This document shows positions 42,498 to 51,473 of a DNA stretch of 59,281 bases, one piece after another. The stretch is from a bacterium (GTDB taxonomy: Bacteria; Patescibacteriota; Microgenomatia; UBA12405), in the NCBI GenBank assembly GCA_021817905.1, contig JAKAFM010000004.1, positions 1-59,281 of the forward strand, written 5' to 3'. The notes beneath the pieces are model-generated. The model saw only the letters and a program-made list of their open reading frames with translations. It was not told where the DNA came from and ran no database searches. Positions within the stretch are counted from its first letter, which is position 1, and each line of letters starts with the position of its first letter. The translations under genes and the position numbers were made by a program.

Positions 42498-44180
42498 TTA
42501 TAGTGTTTCGACGATTCTAAAAACAATTTTGCCATCGGGCATAGGGATTTCTCTAATTAATTTAAATTTAGTGGGGTCAGTAATGTCTTTTTTGGGGATT
42601 GATTCGTCGGTGCCAACATAGAGTACATGGCGAACTAATCGATCCTGTGGCCAGAAGATTTGCCTAAATTGGTATTTATAAAAACTATAGACAGCGACAA
42701 CTTTGTTTACGAGATCATCTTGTCGGGAAACAGTTTTGTTGTACAAATTCGGATCAAATTGCTGATAAAACAAAAAGAAAATATAAGGGTTTCCATAGAC
42801 GGCGGGTACATCGACTACCACTTTATCAAAACGATTTTGTTCGTCATGGACCGTCTCTACAACTTGCTTATAACCATATTGCCACCAACCAGCTCGCTCA
42901 ATGGGAGTGTAAATAAAATAGCTTTGGATAAAACGAGCGAAATTAATACCAATAGTAGTTACCATTACCAAAACCGTTATCAGAAGAATGGCTTTTGATC
43001 GCTTTTTTATTACCTGTAAAAATTGACTTAAGCCCCAGGCCTCAAAAATAAATAAGGGAGGGATAGCTAACAGCGACCGTATTCCATGGATTCGATCTTT
43101 GGTAATCATGGCTGGTAGTAAGCCTAAAAATAACCAAATGATTAAAAATAGATCAGTATCTTTTTTTTGACGACGGATATAAAAATAAATTGAGACAAGT
43201 AAAATTAAGAAGTCAGTAGTATATAAAATTCCAATATCAACAGCTCCATGTCGGCCTACCGGGTCACCATTGACGAATAATTCGGCCGGAGACAGGTAAG
43301 CAAAAAATTTTGAGGCGATATCAGTAAACGACAAGGCTAGTCTGGAGTGCAGGAATATGACCTTAAGTGGGCCGGAAGGATCTTTGACTAGGTTTTGAGT
43401 AGCAGCATAATCCACATCTTTAGTTGAGTAGTAAAGATAATCGGTAATAAGTGATCCGCGGGCGCGTGATGTTCCGGAAACGTTAGTAATGCCAATAATA
43501 GCCGGAAGAGCAGTGAGACATAAAACGATAATAGCAATACTATGTCCCTTGATAGATAATTTTATTTTCTTTCTGAACAATACGTAAGCCGCCAAGATTA
43601 ATAACGGTACAGATACTTTTTCGGCATGGTAGGTATAAAATGACAACATAAAAAATAGTATTGAACCGGATAACCAAGCAATTTTTTCCAAACTTAATAA
43701 AAATAAGTAGACAGCAAGTGTAAATAAAAATACCGCCATCATAGCTTCCCAACCGGCACGAGAAAAATTTATAGCCCAGGGGGAAATGGCCAACAAAAGA
43801 GCCGAGAGGAGGGCAACTAAATCTGACTTAAAAAGTTTTTTAGCAATTAAAAATACGAGGACAACGAGCAAAGTTCCAAAAAGGGCGATAGGAGCACGAA
43901 CAACCATCTCACTTAAGCCAAATATTTTTACCAGTGGGGCAAGAAAATAAACAAAGAGAGGAACTTTGTAGTCGCCAAATGATTTAAAAACCAACGGTAA
44001 AAATTGGCCATGTTCGTCGCGTAATGTTTTTTCTATAGCAAAGGCATTATAGCCAAAGGCGGTCTCGTCTCCGGTCATAGCTACCGGAACTGAAGTGATA
44101 TGATAGAATCGCAAAGAGGCTCCGAGAACAACAATAAGTATTAATAAAATAATTACTTTGTGACTAAGGACTTTTTTCAT
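42498..44180 (-). CDS. GT39/ArnT-like membrane glycosyltransferase 1
   Basis: A 560-residue multi-pass protein from ATG 44180, with about 11 hydrophobic helices. The first extracytoplasmic loop carries T-G-D-E-T-A-F-G-Y-N-A, the Asp-Glu pair typical of GT-C enzymes (PMT/ArnT families), followed by F-K-S-F-G-D-Y-K-V-P-L. These transfer a sugar from a polyprenyl-phosphate donor to a protein or lipid outside the membrane. The C-terminal 130 residues are soluble. It is two bases downstream of a paralogue (44182-45819). Confidence 0.85.
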   Translation of the reverse strand: MKKVLSHKVIILLILIVVLGASLRFYHITSVPVAMTGDETAFGYNAFAIEKTLRDEHGQFLPLVFKSFGDYKVPLFVYFLAPLVKIFGLSEMVVRAPIALFGTLLVVLVFLIAKKLFKSDLVALLSALLLAISPWAINFSRAGWEAMMAVFLFTLAVYLFLLSLEKIAWLSGSILFFMLSFYTYHAEKVSVPLLILAAYVLFRKKIKLSIKGHSIAIIVLCLTALPAIIGITNVSGTSRARGSLITDYLYYSTKDVDYAATQNLVKDPSGPLKVIFLHSRLALSFTDIASKFFAYLSPAELFVNGDPVGRHGAVDIGILYTTDFLILLVSIYFYIRRQKKDTDLFLIIWLFLGLLPAMITKDRIHGIRSLLAIPPLFIFEAWGLSQFLQVIKKRSKAILLITVLVMVTTIGINFARFIQSYFIYTPIERAGWWQYGYKQVVETVHDEQNRFDKVVVDVPAVYGNPYIFFLFYQQFDPNLYNKTVSRQDDLVNKVVAVYSFYKYQFRQIFWPQDRLVRHVLYVGTDESIPKKDITDPTKFKLIREIPMPDGKIVFRIVETL

Positions 44181-44181
44181 A

Positions 44182-45819
44182 TTAGCTACCGATAATTTTG
44201 AAACTAGTAGTACCATCAGGTAATGTTATGGTTTGTTTGAGCCGAAGACAAAGTAATTGATTAACTGAACAATATGCTGATTTGCCGGGATCGTAGTCTA
44301 TTAATAGGGTATGATCTAACGAACTATCCTTCTTTTCATCAATGGATCGATATTCATATTTTCCGAAACTACTGGTAGAAATAAATATGCTTCCGCCACG
44401 TTGTTTGGTCATTTGTTGATATTGATGAGGGTCAATTTTTTCGTAAAATAAGGTATAGATGTAAGGTTTAGTCGCCAAGGCGTCGGAGATGACAAGGTGA
44501 TCATATTTGCCGCTTTCTTGAGTGGCTATTTTGTTGACTTGTTGGTAGCCATAGTCCCAATCAGCCAGAGCTTGAATGGGGTAATGAACAAAATAATAAT
44601 GAAAAAATGTGGTAGCACTGGTGATTAGTAACAATAGTGAAAAGACGATTATTAGTTTAACAATGATATTACTTGACCACTTGGTTAATAGTTGGCTGAA
44701 ACCATAAGCTGTCAGTAGGTAGAAAGGGATCATACTTACGAAGAAAGTTGAGCCAAGTTGCTGTGTAATATTGGTAATTCCCGGCAAAGGTGACAAAAAA
44801 AGTATTGCCCAAAGATAATTGGCGTTTGGTTTTGTTTTTTTGATAATGAAATAACAACCAATAAAAAAACCAATTAATTCTATACTATAGAGTTTTCCAA
44901 ATGCATTGGCAAAATATCTTTCGTGTGTATCGTTACTACTAAATAAATTATAGAAGTCAAAGTCCCGCAGGTAATTTTTGGTTGTCTGGTCAACAAAAAC
45001 AACTATTTTATTTTGAAACAGTCGGGCAGAGACATTGCTGTGGGTGTAATTTCTGACATAACCCTGGAGTTGGTCGATGCGGTTGCTAAAACCGATTTCC
45101 CCATAAAAGGCCTGGTCAAAATAATATGATTTAATAGTGTTTTTTGTTAGATAACCAACTAATCCTATGGCTAAAATAAGTGTAATCAGAAAAAAGCGGT
45201 TTGATGCTTTGTTTTTTGTTTGGTGTCGAATTAAGGCTATTAAAGCTAAAGGGACACTAACTACCCACATTGAAGGGTGGGTCAACAAGAGAAGAATTTG
45301 AATAGCGAGAAGTAGCCACCATTTTCTTTTACTGTCTTCTTTAATGATTAAAATAATTATTTCAAAAAGTAATAAACAAATTGCTAAAGTTATGGGGGTA
45401 TTAGACCGTGATAACTGGACATGCCATGGCGAAATAGCAAGCAGAAATGAGGCGGTTAATGCCGAAGGTTGATTAAATAGTTTCTGGGCTAGAACATATA
45501 GCAGCCAGACTGAAAATACACCAACCAAAGCAGCAACGATTCTAATAGAAAAGGTTGATAAATCATTTATTTTTATGGAAATACCAGTTAAATATATAGG
45601 GATGGGGAGTTTGTAATCACCAAAGGATCGAAAGGTAATCGGTAAAAATTTTCCCTCTTCATCCCTGCCTGTTTTAATGATTGAATAGGCATTGTATCCA
45701 ATGGCGGCTTCATTTTCTGATAATCCCAGAGGGACTTTATCGAGTTGGTAGATTCTGAGAAAAAAGGCAAGGGCAATTATGAGTAGTAAAATCCAATTTT
45801 TTTTGATTATGGTCAGCAT
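44182..45819 (-). CDS. GT39/ArnT-like membrane glycosyltransferase 2
   Basis: A 545-residue paralogue of the neighbouring gene, started at ATG 45819; the frame runs to 45879 but the extension is hydrophilic. It keeps I-G-Y-N-A-Y-S and F-R-S-F-G-D-Y-K-L-P, but the acidic pair before I-G-Y-N-A is S-E-N-E rather than G-D-E. Whether it uses the same catalytic acid is therefore open. About 11 transmembrane helices and a soluble C-terminal region. It is probably involved in glycosylating surface proteins or lipids. Confidence 0.82.
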   Translation of the reverse strand: MLTIIKKNWILLLIIALAFFLRIYQLDKVPLGLSENEAAIGYNAYSIIKTGRDEEGKFLPITFRSFGDYKLPIPIYLTGISIKINDLSTFSIRIVAALVGVFSVWLLYVLAQKLFNQPSALTASFLLAISPWHVQLSRSNTPITLAICLLLFEIIILIIKEDSKRKWWLLLAIQILLLLTHPSMWVVSVPLALIALIRHQTKNKASNRFFLITLILAIGLVGYLTKNTIKSYYFDQAFYGEIGFSNRIDQLQGYVRNYTHSNVSARLFQNKIVVFVDQTTKNYLRDFDFYNLFSSNDTHERYFANAFGKLYSIELIGFFIGCYFIIKKTKPNANYLWAILFLSPLPGITNITQQLGSTFFVSMIPFYLLTAYGFSQLLTKWSSNIIVKLIIVFSLLLLITSATTFFHYYFVHYPIQALADWDYGYQQVNKIATQESGKYDHLVISDALATKPYIYTLFYEKIDPHQYQQMTKQRGGSIFISTSSFGKYEYRSIDEKKDSSLDHTLLIDYDPGKSAYCSVNQLLCLRLKQTITLPDGTTSFKIIGS

Positions 45820-45850
45820 GCAACAAAATTTTGCTAACGCCTTAAATATA

Positions 45851-47083
45851 TCACGGCTCCAGTTCTTTAACGCCACCAAAACTAATACGATCAGGAGCTA
45901 AATTTTTGGCGGTAAGCATTAAGGCGGGAGTGATGACAAAATTTCCCCATTTTCGGTTAATAGTATCAATAGTATTGACTAATCGATTTTTTTTGACAAC
46001 ATCACTGAATAAGTCAAGCTGAAAACTATTGACTTTGGCCAAATCAAAAACAGTTACTGAAACGGTGGCCACCGGTTTTTTGGTGGGGGTGGAAGTTAAC
46101 AAAAAGAAAGCGCGGCGATAGATATCGTGGGCTGAGGAAAGGAGTCGCGGATTACGATGACTCTGGTGCCAAAAGGTATGGTCACGATAAAGAAGCGCCA
46201 AATGAACCCCATAGGCAGAAAAACCGGCCAAGCGCATACGAAAACTACATTTTTCAATCAATTTGGAAAGAATGGGGGCTAACTCCTGAGGAGTTGACAG
46301 CGATTGAGGAAGAGAAAACATGTTCCCAAATGATTTTCGGCCAGTATCAATATCATCAACCTCCCAACCATGGAGCCGTAAAAACCAATAATAACCGTTG
46401 ACAGAATGAAAAGCTGACCGAAGTTGAGTGATAGGGGCATGGTAAAAATCAAGAACCGTATAGATGCCAGCGCTATTAAGACGGACAGTATTAGCTTTTT
46501 TGATGCCCGTAATATCCATTAGGGTTAGCCGCTTGTAAATCTTTCTAAAATTAGTACTATTGATTTCATTAAGGCCGTCGGGCTTCTTGAGGCCAGCACC
46601 CATTTTTGCCAGGAAACGATTGGGGCCAATACCAATGGAAACAGTGAGCCAATCACCGATAGTTGCTTTAATGCGATGCTTTATCTCAGTGGCGACATTT
46701 TTTAGACCCCGATTAAGCCCAGAGTAACCACTAAAGTTGATCGCAAACTCATCGATTGATTTGGCGATAACATCGGATGAATATTCAAGCAGTAATTTTC
46801 TTAACTTAAGGTGAATATAGCGATATTTATTGGGATCAGGCCCGAGAATTTTAAGGTTTGGACATATTTTCTGGCCATCCTTGACACGCATGCCGACTTT
46901 AACTCCGAGTTTTTTGGCTTCAATTGAGGGTGCCAGAATACACCCCGAGGGGGTTGGGTAAGCAGCAACAGCAATGGGAAGCCCACGCAAAAAAGGATTG
47001 GCTTGTTGTTCAATGGTAGCGAAACAGGAATTTAGATCGACGTGCATTATGGTGGGAGGATTCTGGTTAAAGTCCATTATCAA
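45851..47083 (-). CDS. Y-family DNA polymerase (DinB/ImuB group, catalytically intact)
   Basis: A 410-residue protein with the Y-family active site: H-V-D-L-N-S-C-F (first Asp) and S-I-D-E-F (Asp-Glu pair). G-I-G-P-N-R-F-L-A-K-M is conserved. Near the C-terminus Q-L-D-L-F fits a beta-clamp-binding motif. It performs error-prone synthesis past DNA lesions. Its start overlaps the end of a small gene (47067-47321). An alternative ATG lies six bases in. Confidence 0.9.
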   Translation of the reverse strand: MIMDFNQNPPTIMHVDLNSCFATIEQQANPFLRGLPIAVAAYPTPSGCILAPSIEAKKLGVKVGMRVKDGQKICPNLKILGPDPNKYRYIHLKLRKLLLEYSSDVIAKSIDEFAINFSGYSGLNRGLKNVATEIKHRIKATIGDWLTVSIGIGPNRFLAKMGAGLKKPDGLNEINSTNFRKIYKRLTLMDITGIKKANTVRLNSAGIYTVLDFYHAPITQLRSAFHSVNGYYWFLRLHGWEVDDIDTGRKSFGNMFSLPQSLSTPQELAPILSKLIEKCSFRMRLAGFSAYGVHLALLYRDHTFWHQSHRNPRLLSSAHDIYRRAFFLLTSTPTKKPVATVSVTVFDLAKVNSFQLDLFSDVVKKNRLVNTIDTINRKWGNFVITPALMLTAKNLAPDRISFGGVKELEP

Positions 47084-47321
47084 CCTCCGTAAGCCGCCAG
47101 ATTAAGGTGTCGGTGTCGAGGACAAGGCAGAAAAAGGCAGTGGGGGCGGCGACAGAAAAAACATGGAATAGCGTCCTCCCCTGCCGAAAGGTATGATGCA
47201 GGCCAAGCTTGACGATTTGATATTCCCGGGATTGCCATTTTAATGATAACGGAATAAGTTGTTTGGTGTAAGGATCAGAATTAAAAACAACAGCAACCGG
47301 AGTGTTGATCTTAAGACTCAT
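47067..47321 (-). CDS. Small DUF6504-like protein coupled to the Y-family polymerase
   Basis: An 84-residue protein from ATG 47321 (M-S-L-K-I-N-T-P); the longer frame to 47480 lies within the MFS gene and is excluded. It reads as a small beta-rich domain (L-K-W-Q-S-R-E-Y-Q-I-V-K-L-G, then F-F-C-L-V-L-D-T-D-T-L-I-W-R-L). The K-W-x-x-R-x-Y pattern and linkage to a translesion polymerase resemble DUF6504; the call is tentative. Its 3' end overlaps the polymerase start by 17 bp, so the two are translated together. Confidence 0.6.
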   Translation of the reverse strand: MSLKINTPVAVVFNSDPYTKQLIPLSLKWQSREYQIVKLGLHHTFRQGRTLFHVFSVAAPTAFFCLVLDTDTLIWRLTEVDNGL

Positions 47322-47352
47322 ATGAGAAGTATACCCGAATAAAACCCGAATA

Positions 47353-48531
47353 TCATCTATGGGAACGAATAGTGGCTCCGATGAATAAAATTCCGAAACT
47401 AGCGGCAATAACGCCAGTAGTAACAAATCCTGCTTGAATAGAAAATTGGGTGATAATAAAACCAACAATAAATGGACCAACAGATTGACCGATATCCATT
47501 ATTGAATGTAATGCCCCCAGAAAGCTGGTTTGTTGGGAAAGTTGCGATAATTGGGCAACATAGGCAGTGGTAGCCACAGTAGTAATAGACATGCCGATAC
47601 CAAATAAGACGCAACTTGCCATAAGTAGTGAATAGATCGATGATTGAGTAAGAAGAATCATGGCTACGGCAATAATAAAAATACCGATCGCAATAGGAAA
47701 GCGCTTGTCAATTTGATCGGCAATTTTACCGAAGAATGGCTGGGTGACAGCAATTGATAGAACCTGAACTGAAAGCAATGGCCCCATCAAGACGGCCGGG
47801 ATATTTTTTCCAAGGAGATACAGAGGAAGATAGGTTTCAAAAACACCATAGGTAAAATAGACAGCCATTTGAATGAGAGCTGTTAAAAATATTGGTCTAT
47901 TGGTAGTAAATTGTTTAAGGGTAAAGAGAAAATCAGAAAAACTCAAATGGCGGGGTAACTTATTGGAAAAATCAGTAGAATGGTTAAGTAAAATAACCAA
48001 AAAACTGACCGGAAGACTGATAATAAAAGCAGCGATATAAACAAGACGGTAATTTAGAGTGGTAGTGATGATTAGGCCACCAAGAAGCGGGGCTAGTAGC
48101 CGGCCAACTAAGGTTGAGGAATTATAGAACCCAAGACTTTGAGCTTTTTTATTTTCAAAAAGTTCAACAATAATGGAAGCGACTATCGGCCCCAAGATGG
48201 CAGTGGCCAAACCATGAAAGAAGCGAATCGGCAAGAGGAGAAGTGGATTTTGAACAGCTAAATAAAGCAATGGGGCTGTAACAAAAATAAAGGCAGCGAT
48301 CGTAAGCAGGTTTTTCTTACCCCAATTGTTGGCCAAATAACCAATAGGAAAACCTAAGATCATACCCGCTAACGGAGAGAGCGACGAAAGTAAACCTAAC
48401 AAAGCGGTGCTGGCACCAAGACTTTTGGCAAAAAGTGGTAATACCGGACTTTTAGAAATGGTGGTTGAAAAAATTCCAAAAAAGCCAAGAAGGCAGATAT
48501 AATAGACTCCTCGGGAAGATATTTTGGTCAT
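47353..48531 (-). CDS. Major facilitator superfamily transporter
   Basis: A 392-residue protein with about 12 transmembrane helices. The MFS loop 2-3 motif appears as G-F-P-I-G-Y-L-A-N-N-W-G-K-K, and a weaker repeat (F-F-G-K-I-A-D-Q-I-D-K-R) occurs in the second half. It resembles drug- or sugar-efflux type MFS carriers; the substrate is unknown. A TACAAT box ends 11 nt before the ATG. Confidence 0.88.
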   Translation of the reverse strand: MTKISSRGVYYICLLGFFGIFSTTISKSPVLPLFAKSLGASTALLGLLSSLSPLAGMILGFPIGYLANNWGKKNLLTIAAFIFVTAPLLYLAVQNPLLLLPIRFFHGLATAILGPIVASIIVELFENKKAQSLGFYNSSTLVGRLLAPLLGGLIITTTLNYRLVYIAAFIISLPVSFLVILLNHSTDFSNKLPRHLSFSDFLFTLKQFTTNRPIFLTALIQMAVYFTYGVFETYLPLYLLGKNIPAVLMGPLLSVQVLSIAVTQPFFGKIADQIDKRFPIAIGIFIIAVAMILLTQSSIYSLLMASCVLFGIGMSITTVATTAYVAQLSQLSQQTSFLGALHSIMDIGQSVGPFIVGFIITQFSIQAGFVTTGVIAASFGILFIGATIRSHR

Positions 48532-48542
48532 ATGTTAACTTC

Positions 48543-48548
48543 ATTGTA
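48543..48548 (-). promoter_or_regulatory. -10 box (TACAAT) of the MFS gene
   Basis: On the minus strand TACAAT ends 11 nt before ATG 48531, in the 17-bp gap after the reductase gene. Confidence 0.45.
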
Positions 48549-50069
48549 TCAGGCAAAGCCCGGGAAGAAATCAGTTTTGAGATGATCTTTGGCAACACCC
48601 ATATTAGCTAAAAGTTCCTCAAAGGTGACAATCATAGAACGAGGCCCTGAAACATAAAAATAGCAATTTTGATAGTCAGGTACTTCGGTTTGAATAAGCG
48701 GGGCATCAATGCGCCCGGTTTTCCCGGTCCAACCAGGGGGGACAGTTCCACCATCACTCAGAACATAGATTGTTTTAATTCCTAATACTTTTTGGGCCTG
48801 ATTAAAAACATCGCTATAGACAACATCGTCAATAGTTTTGCTGGCATAAAAGATAGTAATATCCCGCTGTTCCTTTTTATCAATTAGGTATTTGACCATA
48901 CTTCTAAAGGGGGTGATTCCGATCCCGCCGGCAATAAAAACTAATTTCTTGGTTTTATCCTGAGGAAGGGTAAAATCCCCTGCCAACTGTCCGGCAACAA
49001 TTCGACTATCGATAGTCATATTAAGAAGCGCTTTTTTATAGGTACTGGAATTTTGGTAGAATTTTATTCCCAAACGAAGATCCGGCTCGGTTGGCGATGA
49101 GGCCAAGGTAAAATAACGTCGATTGCCACGGTCGTCGGGATTGTCGTGCTCAAGTGTCCACTCCATATACTGACCCGGTTCATAGGAAATTTTTTGGATA
49201 GGTGTAAACACAAAGTCGTAAATATCCGGTGAAAGTTGGATTTCTTTGGTGAGATTAAGCACCAGCTTAATTTTTGGACTCACTAGATATGAAAAAAGAT
49301 TGCCGGCAATAAGGGCAAGTTCCGGAGTCGAGAAAATCGGGCCAAGATGGATTTGGGGAGCAAACAAGATTCCCACCAGCCCACCATACATCATTTGCAG
49401 TTTGGCAGTTGGAGGAGTAGTTAACGGTTCGGTTAACATGACAAAGGCAAAAAATAGAATTGGAGTATCGATAACTAGATTTTTTATACCACCAAATGGA
49501 CTGACTCCCCGACTGACAGCAAAAAATACCGTCTCAATCAGAGCCACAACCAGGAAGCTTTCTATCAACCTATACCGTTTAATTTTTCTAACAATTAAAA
49601 GTCCCCCAACAAGAACAAACGGAAACATAATGGAATTACCAACCCACCAGGTAGCAGTTTGGTTAATAACCAAGGAAGTAATGACGACGGCAATAGCAAC
49701 GGGATTAAATAAGTGTTTTTTGCCAATAGCAAAGATAAATTTTGAGGCCATTGTTAAAATGGCGGCCCAGGCAAGAAAAATATAGTCATGAATGCCGGTA
49801 GGCGGGGTAATAATTAAGGCCAGAATAAGGGCGGAGATATAGAGTGATTCGTTATTAGTCGGTGACTCAAACACGGTGGCAAATACGGTGTTAGTACACC
49901 AACTAACAATAACCAGAACGGTGATTGAAGCGATGAGTGCAAGGGGGCTAAATGGGAGCAGATGAAAAATACTGAATGATAAAGCAATGGCCAATAAGAT
50001 AAGCAAAAAATAAAGTATCAGGCGATACATGGTAATGGAATTGAGAAAATTGTCGATTATTTTGAGCAT
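48549..50069 (-). CDS. RnfD/NqrB-like membrane domain fused to a flavin NAD(P)H reductase
   Basis: A 506-residue protein from ATG 50069. The N-terminal 270 residues hold about eight helices with V-M-L-T-E-P-L-T-T-P-P-T, the conserved 'TDPxSxPxT' loop of RnfD/NqrB. The C-terminal half is a ferredoxin-NADP-reductase-like module: R-Y-F-T-L-A-S-S-P (FAD), F-I-A-G-G-I-G-I-T-P-F (NAD(P)) and a Y-V-S-G-P-R-S-M block near the end. No 2Fe-2S ferredoxin domain is attached. It probably carries electrons from cytoplasmic NAD(P)H through the membrane to the flavinylated protein encoded upstream. It follows apbE after 1 bp. Confidence 0.85.
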   Translation of the reverse strand: MLKIIDNFLNSITMYRLILYFLLILLAIALSFSIFHLLPFSPLALIASITVLVIVSWCTNTVFATVFESPTNNESLYISALILALIITPPTGIHDYIFLAWAAILTMASKFIFAIGKKHLFNPVAIAVVITSLVINQTATWWVGNSIMFPFVLVGGLLIVRKIKRYRLIESFLVVALIETVFFAVSRGVSPFGGIKNLVIDTPILFFAFVMLTEPLTTPPTAKLQMMYGGLVGILFAPQIHLGPIFSTPELALIAGNLFSYLVSPKIKLVLNLTKEIQLSPDIYDFVFTPIQKISYEPGQYMEWTLEHDNPDDRGNRRYFTLASSPTEPDLRLGIKFYQNSSTYKKALLNMTIDSRIVAGQLAGDFTLPQDKTKKLVFIAGGIGITPFRSMVKYLIDKKEQRDITIFYASKTIDDVVYSDVFNQAQKVLGIKTIYVLSDGGTVPPGWTGKTGRIDAPLIQTEVPDYQNCYFYVSGPRSMIVTFEELLANMGVAKDHLKTDFFPGFA

Positions 50070-50070
50070 A

Positions 50071-50811
50071 TTAGACGACAAATTTACTAAATCCAGAAGT
50101 ATAGGTGGCTTGGCCATTTTTATCAATCTGGTAACCTTCGAACCCCGGAAGTTGTTCGATAAAATCGATGCCTTGAACACCCATAGCGAAGGCGGGCGTA
50201 GCAAAGCGATCAGCTTCGTAGACGTTTGGACCGATAACTGTTAGGCTGACAATATCGGTAATTAATTGACCTGATTTTTGGGGATTATATACATGTTGAC
50301 CACGGATGTAGGTTCCAGAGGTAGCAATGCCTTGGTTTGAAAGTTGGAGGACTTTGATTATTTCGTTAAAATTAAACGGGTTGCGGATACCAACTTGCCA
50401 GGGTTTATTTTCTGCATTGTGGCCATATATTTGAATGTCGCCGCCGGCATCAATGTAGCAATTTTTGACACCTTTTTGAATGAGAAGCTGGGCAGCGTTA
50501 TAAATAGCCCAACCTTTTACTAGACCAGATGGATCAAGTTGGCCACGACGTTTAATTTCAAAATAGCCATTTGATTGTATTTTTGTTTGTTGACAGAGAC
50601 TCAGGACTGTTTTCATGTCTGGGCTATAATCAGCCGCCTTTATTTTGCCAAGATTGATTTGGGATATTTCGCTCGTTGGTTTAAAAACGCTGAATTTGTT
50701 GTCTATATAGATAAAATAATCGTAGACTAGCGAAAATAGATCAGGAGAAGGATTCTTATCAGTAATCTCGACAGTAATAGGCATATCCATCATTATTTTT
50801 GTTTGTCTCAT
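50071..50811 (-). CDS. apbE: FAD:protein FMN transferase ApbE
   Basis: A 246-residue protein. It shows D-P-S-G-L-V-K-G-W-A, Y-I-D-A-G-G-D-I-Q-I-Y-G and H-V-Y-N-P-Q, the ApbE blocks for FAD and Mg binding, and E-A-D-R-F-A-T-P-A-F-A-M-G near the end. ApbE attaches FMN from FAD covalently to Thr/Ser of target proteins. There is no clear signal peptide or lipobox, so it may act inside the cell or be exported unusually. The likely target is the FMN-binding protein two bases upstream. Confidence 0.92.
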   Translation of the reverse strand: MRQTKIMMDMPITVEITDKNPSPDLFSLVYDYFIYIDNKFSVFKPTSEISQINLGKIKAADYSPDMKTVLSLCQQTKIQSNGYFEIKRRGQLDPSGLVKGWAIYNAAQLLIQKGVKNCYIDAGGDIQIYGHNAENKPWQVGIRNPFNFNEIIKVLQLSNQGIATSGTYIRGQHVYNPQKSGQLITDIVSLTVIGPNVYEADRFATPAFAMGVQGIDFIEQLPGFEGYQIDKNGQATYTSGFSKFVV

Positions 50812-50813
50812 GG

Positions 50814-51359
50814 TTAAGATGCCTGATTAAGGGCGGTTTGTAACGATTGCATGAAGGCCTGGCTGGTAAAAGTGACACTGGAGACAATTTGGACATTGGC
50901 GCTTTGGGCCTGAATAGCTTCGGAAGTTAGGATGGGGACGGCCATAGAGCTTTTTCCGGCCGAAGTGTAGTTGTCGTTAGGATATTGAAGAAAATTAATC
51001 GCGGCAATTTTGCCACCTCTAATAGCTACCTGGACCTGGACACTGCCATAAACAGCGTCGTTTACCGAGCCGGTGTAATTGCCATTTTTATATCTACCTT
51101 GTGGAGCAGGGACTCTTGTTGGCGGTGGGGCAGTTGGAACCGGTCTTTTGGTAGGGGCGGGAGTAAATGCAGGATTGTCGACGATAGTTGGGGGAGGGGC
51201 CGTGGGTACTGGCGATGACTGAATAGAAGTTACAGAATCGGAAATAGGAGAAGAAGAAATAAGCATTGAGGGTGTAGAAGCAGCTGCGTTTGATTGTTCC
51301 AAAATGGCATAGGCCACAAATGCCAGTACCACGAACGAAGAAAGAATTATTTTTTTCAT
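50814..51359 (-). CDS. Secreted FMN-binding-domain protein (flavinylation target)
   Basis: A 181-residue protein with a signal/anchor helix (1-24), a Pro/Thr/Ser linker (about 30-90) and an FMN-bind domain. The domain starts G-R-Y-K-N-G-N-Y-T-G-S and has V-Q-V-A-I-R-G-G-K-I. It ends with V-S-S-V-T-F-T-S-Q-A-F, matching the S-G-A-T-x-T-S flavinylation motif with the acceptor Thr. It would be the extracytoplasmic electron carrier of the module. It is first of three genes, read from a TACTAT box 9 nt before the ATG. Confidence 0.88.
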   Translation of the reverse strand: MKKIILSSFVVLAFVAYAILEQSNAAASTPSMLISSSPISDSVTSIQSSPVPTAPPPTIVDNPAFTPAPTKRPVPTAPPPTRVPAPQGRYKNGNYTGSVNDAVYGSVQVQVAIRGGKIAAINFLQYPNDNYTSAGKSSMAVPILTSEAIQAQSANVQIVSSVTFTSQAFMQSLQTALNQAS

Positions 51360-51368
51360 GAATGTTTG

Positions 51369-51374
51369 ATAGTA
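51369..51374 (-). promoter_or_regulatory. -10 box (TACTAT) of the flavinylation module
   Basis: On the minus strand TACTAT ends 9 nt before the ATG at 51359. Confidence 0.45.
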
Positions 51375-51473
51375 AAGGTGTTTTCTGAAAGTTAACTGAG
51401 AACAATTACTGAATATTGGCCTACTTACATCTTACATTATGCGCGATAAAACATGGGTGGGTGGGTAAATCTT

